Source of the DNA: Diphasiastrum complanatum
Taxonomy: Eukaryota; Streptophyta; Lycopodiopsida; Lycopodiales; Lycopodiaceae
Direction: 5' to 3'
Assembly: GCA_029204225.1 (NCBI GenBank)
Contig: CM055104.1
Location: 56,386,264 to 56,450,263 of the forward strand
DNA: 64,000 nt
This document shows, one piece after another, positions 55,671 through 64,000 of the stretch. The position numbers and the translations under genes are program-made. The notes beneath the pieces were generated by a model. It had not been told where the DNA came from. It saw only the letters and a list, made by a program, of their open reading frames with translations, and did no database searches. Each line of letters starts with the position of its first letter. Positions within the stretch are counted from its first letter, which is position 1.

Positions 55671-56162
55671 TCGAGATGCAGTCACGGCGACACAGCCAGA
55701 GGCCACCACATCACGCCCCCCAGTTGCCATCCGCTCACCCCTCGCTTCCCATGGCCCAGAGGACAGAGCTGCAGATGAGGCAGGGCCTAGTACCCGGCCT
55801 GACCCACCTTCTAGTGCGAGATCTTCGACACCACCTCCAGCCATGACCATACCGGCACCACGTCATCCACCTAAGAAAGGGAGAGGTAGACGGGGCCGCA
55901 CTACACAGATGGGGGGTAGGGAGTACTATGTGTCCAGCTCGCTCCCAGAGCCATGGCAGAGGCAGAGGTTGTCATTCGACAGTTGTTCTACACCTGCGAT
56001 CTGCCATTTCATTTATCTAGGACCCCGACATGGAGGAGGGCGATGAGTGCGGTGAGTGCGATTGGGTAGGTGTGGCAGGGGCCACCTTGCGAGCACCTGA
56101 GGACGAAGGGGCTTCTTGATGAGCGGGCTTTTGTTGACCAGAAGCTAGAGCCTCTCAGGAAG
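55671..56162 (+). pseudogene. hAT transposase exon 2
   Basis: A Pro/Ser-rich linker (TIPAPRHPPKKGRGRRGR) is followed, after a frame change near 55,950, by VVIRQLFYTCDLPFHLSRTP, TWRRAMSAVSAIG, a TAG at 56,067, and LLDERAFVDQKLEPLRKAWA. These are landmarks of the region between BED and DUF659 in plant hAT transposases. The donor CCCA/GTACGT joins in frame to the next exon at 56,500. Confidence 0.85.
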
Positions 56163-56499
56163 GCATGGGCCCAGTACGTACTACTTGCTTTTAACTTTAT
56201 CTACTCTAAACTTTAAAGACTTTATGATGATTGTTAAATTGCAGGCGTTAATTGTAAATTACTTGTTAATTGCAATTTGCAGGCTACAGTTAGCTATTTA
56301 TGTTTAATCATGAATATTCAAATGATCATTTATCATTGGAATTTGCCATGAAATTTGAATTACAATTTACAATTTAAGATCTATCCTGATTCCTCTCGGA
56401 TCTATCATGAATCATCATTCCTCTTGTTTTGTCACCTATAAGTGAGTCGTGACCACGGTCCACTGACTTGTCACTTGTCACCTGTGAACTTTCAACTAG

Positions 56500-56520
56500 G
56501 TATGGTTGCACCATCATATC
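56500..56520 (+). pseudogene. hAT transposase exon 3, first codons
   Basis: After acceptor AACTAG the exon reads YGCTIIS and then loses all similarity. In this family GCTIIS continues as SDGWTD; the continuation (DTRRPHILNILV) is found at 61,008 on the other strand. This marks the left inversion breakpoint to within a few bases. Confidence 0.88.
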
Positions 56521-56628
56521 TGGACCAGTCCTAACTTATTTTCATGAAGAAGAAGAAGAAGCTTCATTAATGTCTTTTCCATGCCAAAGGGAATGTAAGA
56601 CAAAAAAGTAAACGTGATGTGCATGGCT
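56521..56628 (-). other. Former downstream flank of C4, now inverted
   Basis: About 108 bp between the outer edge of the C4 3' LTR and the inversion breakpoint. ATGGC (56,623-56,627) would be one half of the C4 target duplication. Confidence 0.6.
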
Positions 56629-57038
56629 GTCAGAATTTGTGATACAAATTCTAGATGGAGATACTAGTCCTACTAGCACTCACACAAAACCAAGCATAGA
56701 GAGAATTTAGATCATAGGAGAGTTGAGCAATTGCTCTAGCATAATAGGTTTGAATCGCCAGCCTTCTTATATAGTTTCTCTAATGATTGATAAAAGCTAA
56801 TGAGCCTAAAGTGAATAGCAAAATAACAAAAGCTATTTACTAATAATACCACCTATATATGGTAAGAACCAAAAATGAACTAACTACTAAATAGATCCTA
56901 ATCTATTTGTAGTGCACCCACCTACATGCATAAGCCTTAAAAAACAAATCTACTATAAATAGAATGGCCCCTAAAAATAGCACGTAGGCATGGCCAAATC
57001 ATCATTAAGGGGTATCAAATAAACATTAATTCCTAACA
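56628..57038 (-). mobile_element. C4 3' LTR (about 410 bp, inverted)
   Basis: On the minus strand it starts TGTTAGGAATTAATG, has a CTATTTATAG box near 56,950 and ends AAATTCTGACA; TGTTAG/CTGACA are near-inverted ends. It is preceded by a polypurine tract and by C4 RNase H. No second copy exists because the 5' LTR of C4 is missing. Confidence 0.78.
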
Positions 57039-57050
57039 CTCTCCCTTAAT
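57039..57050 (-). other. C4 polypurine tract
   Basis: Minus-strand TTAAGGGAGAG(T) immediately before the TGTTAGG LTR start. Confidence 0.8.
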
Positions 57051-57930
57051 GTTTACTTTGTTATCTATTACTCCTAGAAATTCTCTAAACTTCTGAAATT
57101 TTTCTTTGCCAAGACCTTTGGTAAAGATACCTGCGACTTGTTCTTCCGTAGGGCAATAGATAAGCTCCACTTCATCACTTTGAATTCTCTCTGATGAAGA
57201 GTTATTGTACTTCAATATGCTTTGTCCTGCTGTGAAAAACTGGATTTTTTGCCAATTTAATACAACTCTGATTGTCGCATTGAAGTTGTAGTAGCTCGAT
57301 ATTCTGCCTCCGTAGATGATAAAGCAATAGTATGCTGCTTCTTTGAACTCCAAGAGATAGCACCAGAACCAAGATTAAAAACATAACCTGTAGTAGATCT
57401 TCGGTCTTCCGCATCTCCAACCCAATCAGCATCCACATATCCCTGTAACTTCAAATCATCCTGTCTACCATAGAGAATACCAAATCTCAAAGTGCCCTGG
57501 ATATATCTGAGTATTTGCTGAGCAGCTTTCCAATGAATTTGCTTAGGCTTAGCCATAAACTGACTAACCATACTCAATAAGCAATATCTGGTCTTGTAGT
57601 AGTTAGATAGATTAAGCTTCCAACAAGCTTTCTTTATAACATCTCATCTACATCCTGATCTTCCTCAGCTTTAGTAAGCTTACATCCACTATCATATGGT
57701 GTAGAAATAGGCTTGCCCTCTGACAAATGGAACTTTTCAAGAAGTTCATGAGCATATTTAGATTGAGAAATAAATAGTCTCTGTGCTACTCTCCATACCT
57801 CAATCCCAAGAAAATATTGTAGTGAACCAAGATCTTTCATATCAAACTCTGATGAGAGATCTTTCTTGATTCCCTGAATCATACTATAATCTGATCCTAT
57901 AATAATAAGATCATCCACATACATTACTAC
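57051..57930 (-). pseudogene. C4 RT second half and RNase H, inverted
   Basis: Directly inside the hAT right end the minus strand continues the C4 RT: VVMYVDDLIIIGSDYSMIQG (catalytic YVDD), FDMKDLGSLQYFLGIEVWRV, LFISQSKYAHELLEKFHLSE. RNase H: QFMAKPKQIHWKAAQQILRY, GYVDADWVGDAEDRRSTTGY, HTIALSSTEAEYRATT, LQLQCDNQSCIKLAKNPVFH, SRTKHIEVQ, and VELIYCPTEEQVAGIFTKGL. Frames change near 57,590, 57,260 and 57,220. It completes the half element on the plus strand ending at 54,332. Confidence 0.94.
57923..57930 (-). other. hAT target-site duplication, right copy
   Basis: Minus-strand GTAGTAAT next to the CAATG end of the transposon; compare GTAGTGAT at 54,325. Confidence 0.85.
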
Positions 57931-58206
57931 CAATGTTGCATCCCGATTCGAACAGGTCGATTCGAACCGGCCGGTTCGAACCGATTCTTTGAGGTTTGAA
58001 CCGCCAGGCCAGGTTCGAATCGGGACTACACTGTAAATACTAAACAACTCAAGAGTCAATGCTCATCTAGTGAGTCGTGACATGAACATCGTAGTGTCAT
58101 CTATAGACTAGTAACTAGTAACTACAATGATCTAATGTACATAGTACAATCATATGAAGATTGACATCAATGAGCACTGAGCAGGGCCCAGGCTGCAGTG
58201 AGCACT

Positions 58207-58507
58207 CTAAGCTCTCCTACGCCTGAGTCTCCTCTCACTCGCTGGTGGTGCTGTGGAGCCTACTGTGGCCTCTCGAGTGGTAGGCTCAGCTGCGAAATCC
58301 TCATCAGAGGCAGAGGTATGATGCCCCTCATCCTCATCCCCGCCCTCCTCGGACTCCTCATCCTCATACTCCTCCTCCTCTGAGGACTTTGACCCTGACG
58401 ATGCCTCAGACTCAGACTCAGACTCAGACTCGTCCTCGGGGCTATGAGCACGGGAGTTGCTAGCCTCTCCTGCCCTCCTCCTACGCTCTGCTCGAGTGAT
58501 AGGCCCT
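58207..58507 (-). pseudogene. hAT transposase exon 9: acidic Ser/Glu tail
   Basis: ITRAERRRRAGEASNSRAHS, ESESESESEASSGSKSSEEE, then DFAAEPTTREATVGSTAPPA, ending in RRLRRRRA at a stop (58,207). Acidic and serine-rich then basic. Assigned to the transposase by position and matching splice sites; not a known catalytic part. Confidence 0.65.
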
Positions 58508-58648
58508 GCACAGTGCACACAAAGAGGGACAAATGTGTTATTGCCTGCAAATTAGTAAATTACAATTTACGATAATTAGTACCTTCAAACTTCGAAAATT
58601 TAATTCAAGACCTATCACCTTACTACTTAGACAATCCTAATTTCTCAC

Positions 58649-58757
58649 CTGCACTCTGCATGGCCTCCTCATGGAGGAATGCGTACACGTCCTCCTCTGA
58701 CTGGTCTCTCGATGGCAACTCTGGAACCTTTGCCACATCGATTAGATCGGGATTAAC
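58649..58757 (-). pseudogene. hAT transposase exon 8
   Basis: VNPDLIDVAKVPELPSRDQS, EEDVYAFLHEEAMQSA, flanked by a CGTAG acceptor and GTGAGA donor. Extends the C-terminus beyond hATC. Confidence 0.7.
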
Positions 58758-58992
58758 CTACGCACATGTCACAATGCACATTGAAATCAAGACAAAATTT
58801 GGAGGGCCGAGTCTCGACAAAAGTTAAAATTTAGCTACATAGTACAGTCTAGTATCTACTATGTAGTATGTAGTATGTAATATGATCTATTTAGTATAAT
58901 AGTATCTACTAATTGCCAACTGGGTCCTGCCACCTGGGATGATGGATCACATGTTAGAATTTAGAAATTATAATTTATGGTGTACAAGTTAC

Positions 58993-59245
58993 CTAGATAG
59001 GCTCTGCGGTGGTCTGGAGTCTACCCAAAAGTCTAAGGTTGGTGTGTACGTACACGAACCTCTCCAACTGCGCTGATGATAGTCGATTCCTCTTCTTCGT
59101 GTGAATCATGGAATGGACACTCCAGTTCCTCTCACAAGTGACTGCAGTGCAGTCCTGTGAGAGAATCCTGATGGCAAGGCGACGCAATTTGGGGACATCA
59201 ACCCCAAACTTCGACCACCATGACACGGGACGTAGCTGGCCTGAA
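58993..59245 (-). pseudogene. hAT transposase exon 7: hATC dimerisation domain
   Basis: WWSKFGVDVPKLRRLAIRIL, SQDCTAVTCERNWSVHSMIH, TKKRNRLSSAQLERFVYVHT, NLRLL. This is the C-terminal hATC motif used for dimerisation and for supplying part of the active-site fold in hAT transposases (Ac/Hobo/Tam3). Well conserved and uninterrupted. Confidence 0.95.
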
Positions 59246-59399
59246 TCACAGTTCAAGGGGCAGTTAGAACTTAGTACTTACTACTAGCAAGTTGCAACTA
59301 AGTTCCAAGTTCCAACACGTTACAATATGATTGACTAACTGTGCAGTAAAATATGAAGTAAGTTGTAACAAGTTTAAACTGTAATGTTAAATGGACCAT

Positions 59400-59655
59400 G
59401 CCACATGGTCAGTTTATTACCCTCTCTCAAAAGCGTCGGGCCAGTGGTGAGCTCCAAGGTCTCCTGCCTGAAAATCTGAAGCTCATCCAGCAGGTTATCC
59501 TGCTCGCGTACATCAGGATAATCTCGGGAGATATACGCATTCTAGCCATCCCTGAGCTCCCTATCTGTGAACTGCTCCTCATTCCTCCAAAGTGGATGGA
59601 GTATGTGGGCCATGGCATGCAGGGGCCTATGAAACCACTCCCACCTGCTCAACCA
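59400..59655 (-). pseudogene. hAT transposase exon 6
   Basis: WEWFHRPLHAMAHILHPLWR, NEEQFTDRELRDG, a TAG at 59,542, NAYISRDYPDVREQDNLLDE and LQIFRQETLELTTGPTLLRE. Matches the LHRPLHAAxYxLNP landmark that follows the DDE core in plant DUF659 hAT proteins. Confidence 0.88.
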
Positions 59656-59834
59656 AAGGAGCCGGACCTCTGTAAGCTTGCAAGAATTAAGATTCAAAAG
59701 TCAAGACACAGTAATAATTATACAATATAGTACATACTACAATGTACATGATAGATCATAGTACATACTGCATACTACTGTCTACATACTACATTTGAAA
59801 CTTGAATCTTGATTCTTGATATACATAATACCTC

Positions 59835-60132
59835 TCTGGGCTAATGGTCGTGCAAAGCCTCAACTGCTCGCCCAGCCTGTCCATGAACTCGTACAAGAGG
59901 CCCAATGTGCAGCCCTCTCGATCTGTAAGGCGCAGGACAGTGTAGATGGGCTGTAGGCCCACCACAATGGATTGAGCCTCATCCCAAAATGGTGAATGCA
60001 TAACGGTCCGCTCGAATCTCTTACTCTTGGGCTCCTGTGACGACCCCCACTGCGCCTTGTCAACAACAACAACCATCCGCCTCAAGCCCTGATGAACTTT
60101 CAGTAGTCGTTCCAGGACCAGGAACATAAATG
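59835..60132 (-). pseudogene. hAT transposase exon 5
   Basis: FMFLVLERLLKVHQGLRRMV, SKRFERTVMHSPFWDEAQSI, VVGLQPIYTVLRLTDREGCT, LGLLYEFMDRLGEQLRL. It corresponds to the ERLxxxRxALxxMV..DxxFW..PIYxVLRLxD series of the family. The junction with exon 4 around RYAS is not clean. Confidence 0.88.
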
Positions 60133-60347
60133 CAAACTTGCATAGATGATAGGGCACATTGCACAAGTGACAAATTCTAAGTTCTAACTTCTGACAAGAG
60201 TCAAGAGTCAAGACAATACATGGCACATGCATCATTGCATGAAATATTTACCACTACCAACTAAACAGTAAATAGTAAATACTTACCAAGTTCCAACAGT
60301 CTACAAAAGCACATTCAAGAATCAAATTTGAGTTGCAACTTGCATAC

Positions 60348-60592
60348 CTGGTGGGGGCAGGTCTCAAGACATCCAAGGTGGACTGTCTGGCTAGGACCCT
60401 AGGCTTCTTGGTGACAAATCTCACCAAGAACCGTGCAGTACGCACCACCTCTGCAATCCATGGAATCTTGGCCACATCCTCGACCAACAAGTCCAGGCAG
60501 TGTGCAGCACAAGGTGTCCAAAAGATGTGGGGGTAGGTCTCATTAACGAGCCTACCCATGGAGACGCAGTTTGACGAATTATCTGTGACCAC
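60348..60592 (-). pseudogene. hAT transposase exon 4 (catalytic region)
   Basis: VVTDNSSNCVSMGRLVNETY, PHIFWTPCAAHCLDLLVEDV, IAEVVRTARFLVRFVTKKPR. The TDN..N and CxxH motifs belong to the RNase-H-like core of hAT transposases. Acceptor TGTGCAG and donor CACCAG/GTATGC are present. Confidence 0.93.
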
Positions 60593-60847
60593 CTGCACAA
60601 CCATACAATGCAATGTGCAATGTGCATGAGTTTGGAATTCCGAATTCAAGAGAAGTGCTCAGTGACAACTGCTTGGACTTTAGTGAACCATAATCCACTG
60701 TTAATCAATCCAAAATCGCCATTGAACAATGAACATTCAACATTGACATTTACAAATCAGTAATTACCTGTAACCTAATGCCATTAAAGTTTTAACATTA
60801 TAGGTAAACCGTAAATTGTAATTTGTAATAAGTATAGTATATATACC

Positions 60848-61008
60848 TGTACAACGTGCTGTGGTCCGACCTCCTCAATGGCAGCTCGAATATGTGAGAA
60901 CATGTACTCGCCCGTGACTGCCTCCCCAGATGTGTCGATGGATCTGAGAAACATCGTCCCCATGCACAAAGACACCAGGATATTCAATATGTGGGGCCTC
61001 CTCGTATC
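60848..61008 (-). pseudogene. hAT transposase exon 3, remainder: DUF659
   Basis: DTRRPHILNILVSLCMGTMF, LRSIDTSGEAVTGEYMFSHI, RAAIEEVGPQHVVQ then a GTATAT donor. DUF659 of plant hAT transposases. The first residues that should precede it, YGCTIIS with DGWT, are at 56,500-56,520 on the plus strand; about four codons seem lost at the break. Confidence 0.93.
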
Positions 61009-62576
61009 GCTCCGGATTTTGGTGCATGTCAAGTTATTTCACAATATATCTGCAGCACTTTCAATTTGGGTTGATGCTAATATGCACCTTTTAATGGCAC
61101 TATCAGTCACTTCAGGTCTCTTTTAAAGAACTACTGGATGGGCACACTATTTCGCCAGTGCCCTTGTTTTTCAAGCTATGCAATGAGGGTTCCCTTGTTT
61201 CCTAGAAGGTGCCTTTATGATTCTCAACAGGACGATGAATAGGGATAAGAGAAGATTGGGAAATTGCTACCAGAATGTCATTAATAGTCATTTAAGCTGT
61301 GTGTGATGCCATATCTGTGATTGTGGTCAGAACTATTGTCAAACAAAGATGGGCCCAGATTTCAAACACAGTTGACAAAGCTTGCGCTGTCCAAGAGACG
61401 AGCTTGATTTTTCTTGAAATTACAAGTACCTTCCAAACATATTTCAGAAGCCACTTGTCAAAGCATTGTTTTCTTGTATTAACATCAATTAGCTGTGGCA
61501 TGTAAAGAGGCAGAGAAAGCTGTAACAAGCAGATAATACCCAACAAAACCATAAGCTACTGTTCTTGTCTACTTGCAGCTCGTTTCATACCTTACTAATA
61601 TAAAGAGGTTCAATTTTTGCAGCACCATCAGAGCTTATACGAAAGAATTCACCCCAACCCATCCACTGCACATGCCAAATGATGTAGCCTCAAATGCTGA
61701 GCAAATACTTTTCAAAGCTTTGTGTCCTGTGGTAGTGTAACTAATTATTCATGCACATGCACACACACAAGACTTTAGCCAGATGCTTGATTCAGACTGT
61801 CATGTAGTAGAACTCTAGTCAGATTCTAAAAACTGTCACAAGTGATCAGTAATCATTTAACTTGGTGTATGGATCCAAACTTTTCTAAAGAATCCACCTG
61901 TAAAATTCAGCTTGCAAAAAATAATGCTCACAAACTGCAGAGTGCTGTACTCGGGTCATCTATGCCAAGTTTGTTATGGTGTCTCTACCAACTAAGGCCA
62001 AAGTCAGAGTAATCACGCGAATGCTTTTTGAGCTTGCAATACCATTCTCCTGAGCTTCTCCATCATTGCTTTCTGAGTAAAGCCCTTGTCTATTTTCCTA
62101 AGCATTTTCCAGTGCCAGAACATCAAGTGAAAACATCTATTTTCCAATCGCAGAAAGCGAACATCACATGCCAGAGATAGAAAAGGTATTCTAAAAACTC
62201 TCTTGTCCAGATATTAGAGCTACCAAACAGAAGGTAACTAATTTTGACATGGCTGTTGGCAGGTAGCATTGCTCCACAGGCAGCGCTGCCTATCCTACTA
62301 AAGACAGCAATGCTGCCTGACACTCAGGCTGCGATGCTCACACAGCAATGCTGACTTGACTTGCTTGATGCAACTGGGGAAGCTAAAAACTTTTTGGAAG
62401 GAAATCCTCAGCACCACAGCACAAGATTGGACACGACTTGGCAAACTAAGAAAGACATTAACACACTCTTCTTACGTTTCACATCAGCAGAGCAACGTAT
62501 CTTGCATTAGCATTATTATTATAACACCAAATCGTTGACAAATGTTTCTCACCTTTTCAAAATGAGCCGAAGAAAT

Positions 62577-62578
<2 letters not shown>
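61009..62578. other. No supported gene
   Basis: Original right flank beyond the inversion. No ORF with motifs. Around 62,260-62,360 the short motif CAGCAATGCTG/GCAGCGCTGC recurs four or five times. Confidence 0.45.
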
Positions 62579-62627
<49 letters not shown>

Positions 62628-62758
62628 GTATGTAGCCGTTGTGGTTTGTAATTCGTTCACTTCGTTCAGACCGTAAGCAAGACTTTACAGTGCGGTTGAG
62701 GTTCATTCACTTCGTTCAGAGCATAGGCGAGACTTTGCAATTTGCTTCGTATGTGACC

Positions 62759-62823
<65 letters not shown>
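62579..62823. repeat. (GA)n and (CT)n microsatellites flanking a 52-bp tandem duplication
   Basis: (GA)n at 62,579-62,626; two units with TTCACTTCGTTCAGA and GAGACTTT/AAGACTTT at about 62,650 and 62,702; (CT)n at 62,764-62,823. Confidence 0.92.
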
Positions 62824-62824
<1 letters not shown>

Positions 62825-63767
62825 GATCAAGAGCTGGAAAGGAATGGCTTTTAGCTTCTTCTTATCAAGGGTAATCGATCGATGGCCATCCCATTGTCAC
62901 CCTTGCTGCCTCCCATCTCATCACTGGATACTGATTTTTTTCATTTTCGTTTAGTTTTACCCGTGCTCTAGGGAATGGAATGCTTTTTTCCATGGCGAAT
63001 GAATGCGTAGCTTAATACTACTGCTAAGCCAGAGCTGCTCCAACGCTGTGGCCTGCCAAGTACTGGCTACACCATCACCTGCTTTATCTATTCTCTCTCA
63101 ACGAATGTAGACCTCCCACAGTTTATTGTTAAATCTATGGCTCAAGATCCTGCTGGCCGAAGCGAAGAATCGAACTGGATTGGATTCATCATGGTGGCCA
63201 CTGTTTCGACTTCCATCAAGCTCCACCCTCACGTCTAGCCATCACACCAGCGGCCTCCAGATTCCCAAAAATCTGATATCAGTCTGCCCCCAGGTGTATC
63301 GATGCCAACTGCGCTCACATCAGGTGCTTCCCACTTCTCAATCCAAAACTTTTAGCGTTGTCCACATGCTCTCTTGGATACAGATCAAGGGTGCATGATT
63401 ATTCCACAAGAATAATCCCACAGATGCATCTTTTTCCCTAAAACCCCAGCAGAAGAGAAGGGTTTCAGCAGTTTAAGTGGACTTGAGTTGATGGGAAGGG
63501 CAACCAACATCAATAAAAGCAGGCCTCAACCATCCCAGCTTCTGGGAATCAAAGACCCCGACACAACATTACTTATCCTCCAAACCCGAATTGACACGCA
63601 GGACAGATCCTGACTTCCATTTTGCCAAAAGTGTTCTCTATTTGGATCAAAGTATGCAAATCATTTTCTAAGAACAAGCAAAAAACCCAGCTGTCCCATG
63701 GGTTTCCACAGTTATCCAGAGTTTCCACACTCAAAAACGAGTTTGAGAGGAGATCACAATGCTATGT
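62824..63767. other. No supported gene
   Basis: A 33-codon frame starting ATG 63,137 (MAQDPAGRSEESNWIGFIM) is the only notable one; no family recognised and no support. Confidence 0.4.
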
Positions 63768-64000
63768 AATCTTGGAGCTTACGATGCTACAGAGACATCC
63801 AAACGCAAGAGTGAGCACGACCTAATGATCCAGAGCTTTAGAACTTGAAGCTAACACCGGTCTTACTGCAATCTTAGAGCTTCAGATGCTACAAAAACAT
63901 CAAACAGTACAAAGCATAAAAAATTGAAGCTAACAACTGTCGTGCAGAATCTTACAGCTCCAAATCCTACACAAACATCAGATGGCAAGAGTGAGTAGCG
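63768..64000. repeat. Imperfect tandem repeat, three units
   Basis: Units begin AATCTTGGAGCTT (63,768), AATCTTAGAGCTTC (63,870) and AATCTTACAGCTCC (63,948), each with GATGCTACA/AATCCTACA and ACATC; lengths about 102 and 78 bp, running to the window edge. Confidence 0.75.

Larger units (their letters stand above)
54333..56520 (+). mobile_element. hAT transposon, left part (up to inversion breakpoint)
   Basis: Starts CAAGGTTGCATCGAATCG with TTCGAACC boxes, then long microsatellites (54,452-55,320), then transposase exons with a BED finger, a conserved LPFHLSR region and the first codons of the GCTIIS motif. It is cut at 56,520 inside that exon. The remainder is at 61,008-57,931 in opposite orientation. 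Together the two parts make about 5.27 kb. Confidence 0.9.
57931..61008 (-). mobile_element. hAT transposon, right part (inverted)
   Basis: Minus-strand order from 61,008: DUF659 transposase region, catalytic middle, hATC dimerisation domain, acidic tail, 3' non-coding DNA with TTCGAACC/GGTTCAAA boxes, and the terminal repeat CAATGTTGCATCCCGATTCG at 57,931. It completes the element begun at 54,333. Confidence 0.92.

Noticed and set aside
57940-58020. tRNA gene or pol III B-box (GGTTCGAATCG-like)
   Set aside because: The motif repeats as part of the hAT terminal region, with no A-box, anticodon arm or acceptor stem; the same holds at 180-291 and 54,333-54,420.
61292-61552. Minus-strand 86-codon ORF with hydrophobic start as a membrane protein
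   Set aside because: No family, no neighbours in frame and an equally long frame on the opposite strand.

Overview
The window is plant nuclear DNA. It holds Ty1/copia, Ty3/gypsy (including a chromovirus), LINE and hAT elements with plant-type proteins, spliced pseudogenes with GT..AG introns, long GA/CT and TG microsatellites and an AT-rich background. No intact host gene is visible. Essentially all recognisable coding sequence is transposon or pseudogene, so this looks like intergenic, nested-transposon DNA of a fairly large plant genome. The species cannot be named from the sequence.

Layout. 1-291: end of a hAT-like element. 2653-3227: a copia LTR. 3825-4187: a leucine-rich-repeat pseudogene cut by a (GA)n tract. 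4658-5116: copia gag remnant. 5966-9232 (minus): 3' half of a non-chromovirus gypsy element with integrase, an uncharacterised ORF in the env-like position, polypurine tract and LTR. 11.7-14.8 kb (plus): copy 1 of an unknown protein family, then a promoter-like repeat, a histone H3 (CENH3-like) pseudogene, a linker, and exons of a Ulp1-type SUMO protease. 15-21 kb (minus): a hypothetical spliced fragment, a chimeric copia polymerase fragment and a 3'-truncated copia element with its 5' LTR (C2). 21-22 kb (minus): copy 2 of the unknown family. 22.3-23.8 kb: copia debris and an LTR. 25,357-31,521: a chromovirus gypsy element with decayed ORFs and a truncated 3' LTR. 31,982-38,858: a complete copia element (C3) with two 682-bp LTRs, target duplication AGATG and an internal insertion. 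39.8-42.3 kb (minus): copia RNase H joined to copy 3 of the unknown family, the fullest copy. 46-47 kb: microsatellites and a TGCATG-rich repeat array. 47.4-50.6 kb: two truncated LINEs head to tail. 50.6-61.0 kb: a copia element (C4) carrying a hAT transposon, both cut by one inversion. 61-64 kb: no genes, only tandem repeats.

How the parts relate. The most unusual items are: (1) a histone-H3-like fold and a Ulp1-like protease lying in tandem on one strand, largely in one reading frame, as if parts of a single decayed gene; (2) an unnamed multi-exon family present three times, with a helical/coiled-coil N-terminus and a C-terminal region that could be a transposase core; (3) an inversion of about 4.5 kb whose two breakpoints can be placed to within a few bases because it splits one transposase exon; (4) an unknown ORF between integrase and LTR in a gypsy element. 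All assignments come from reading the sequence and from remembered family motifs; no database search was run.
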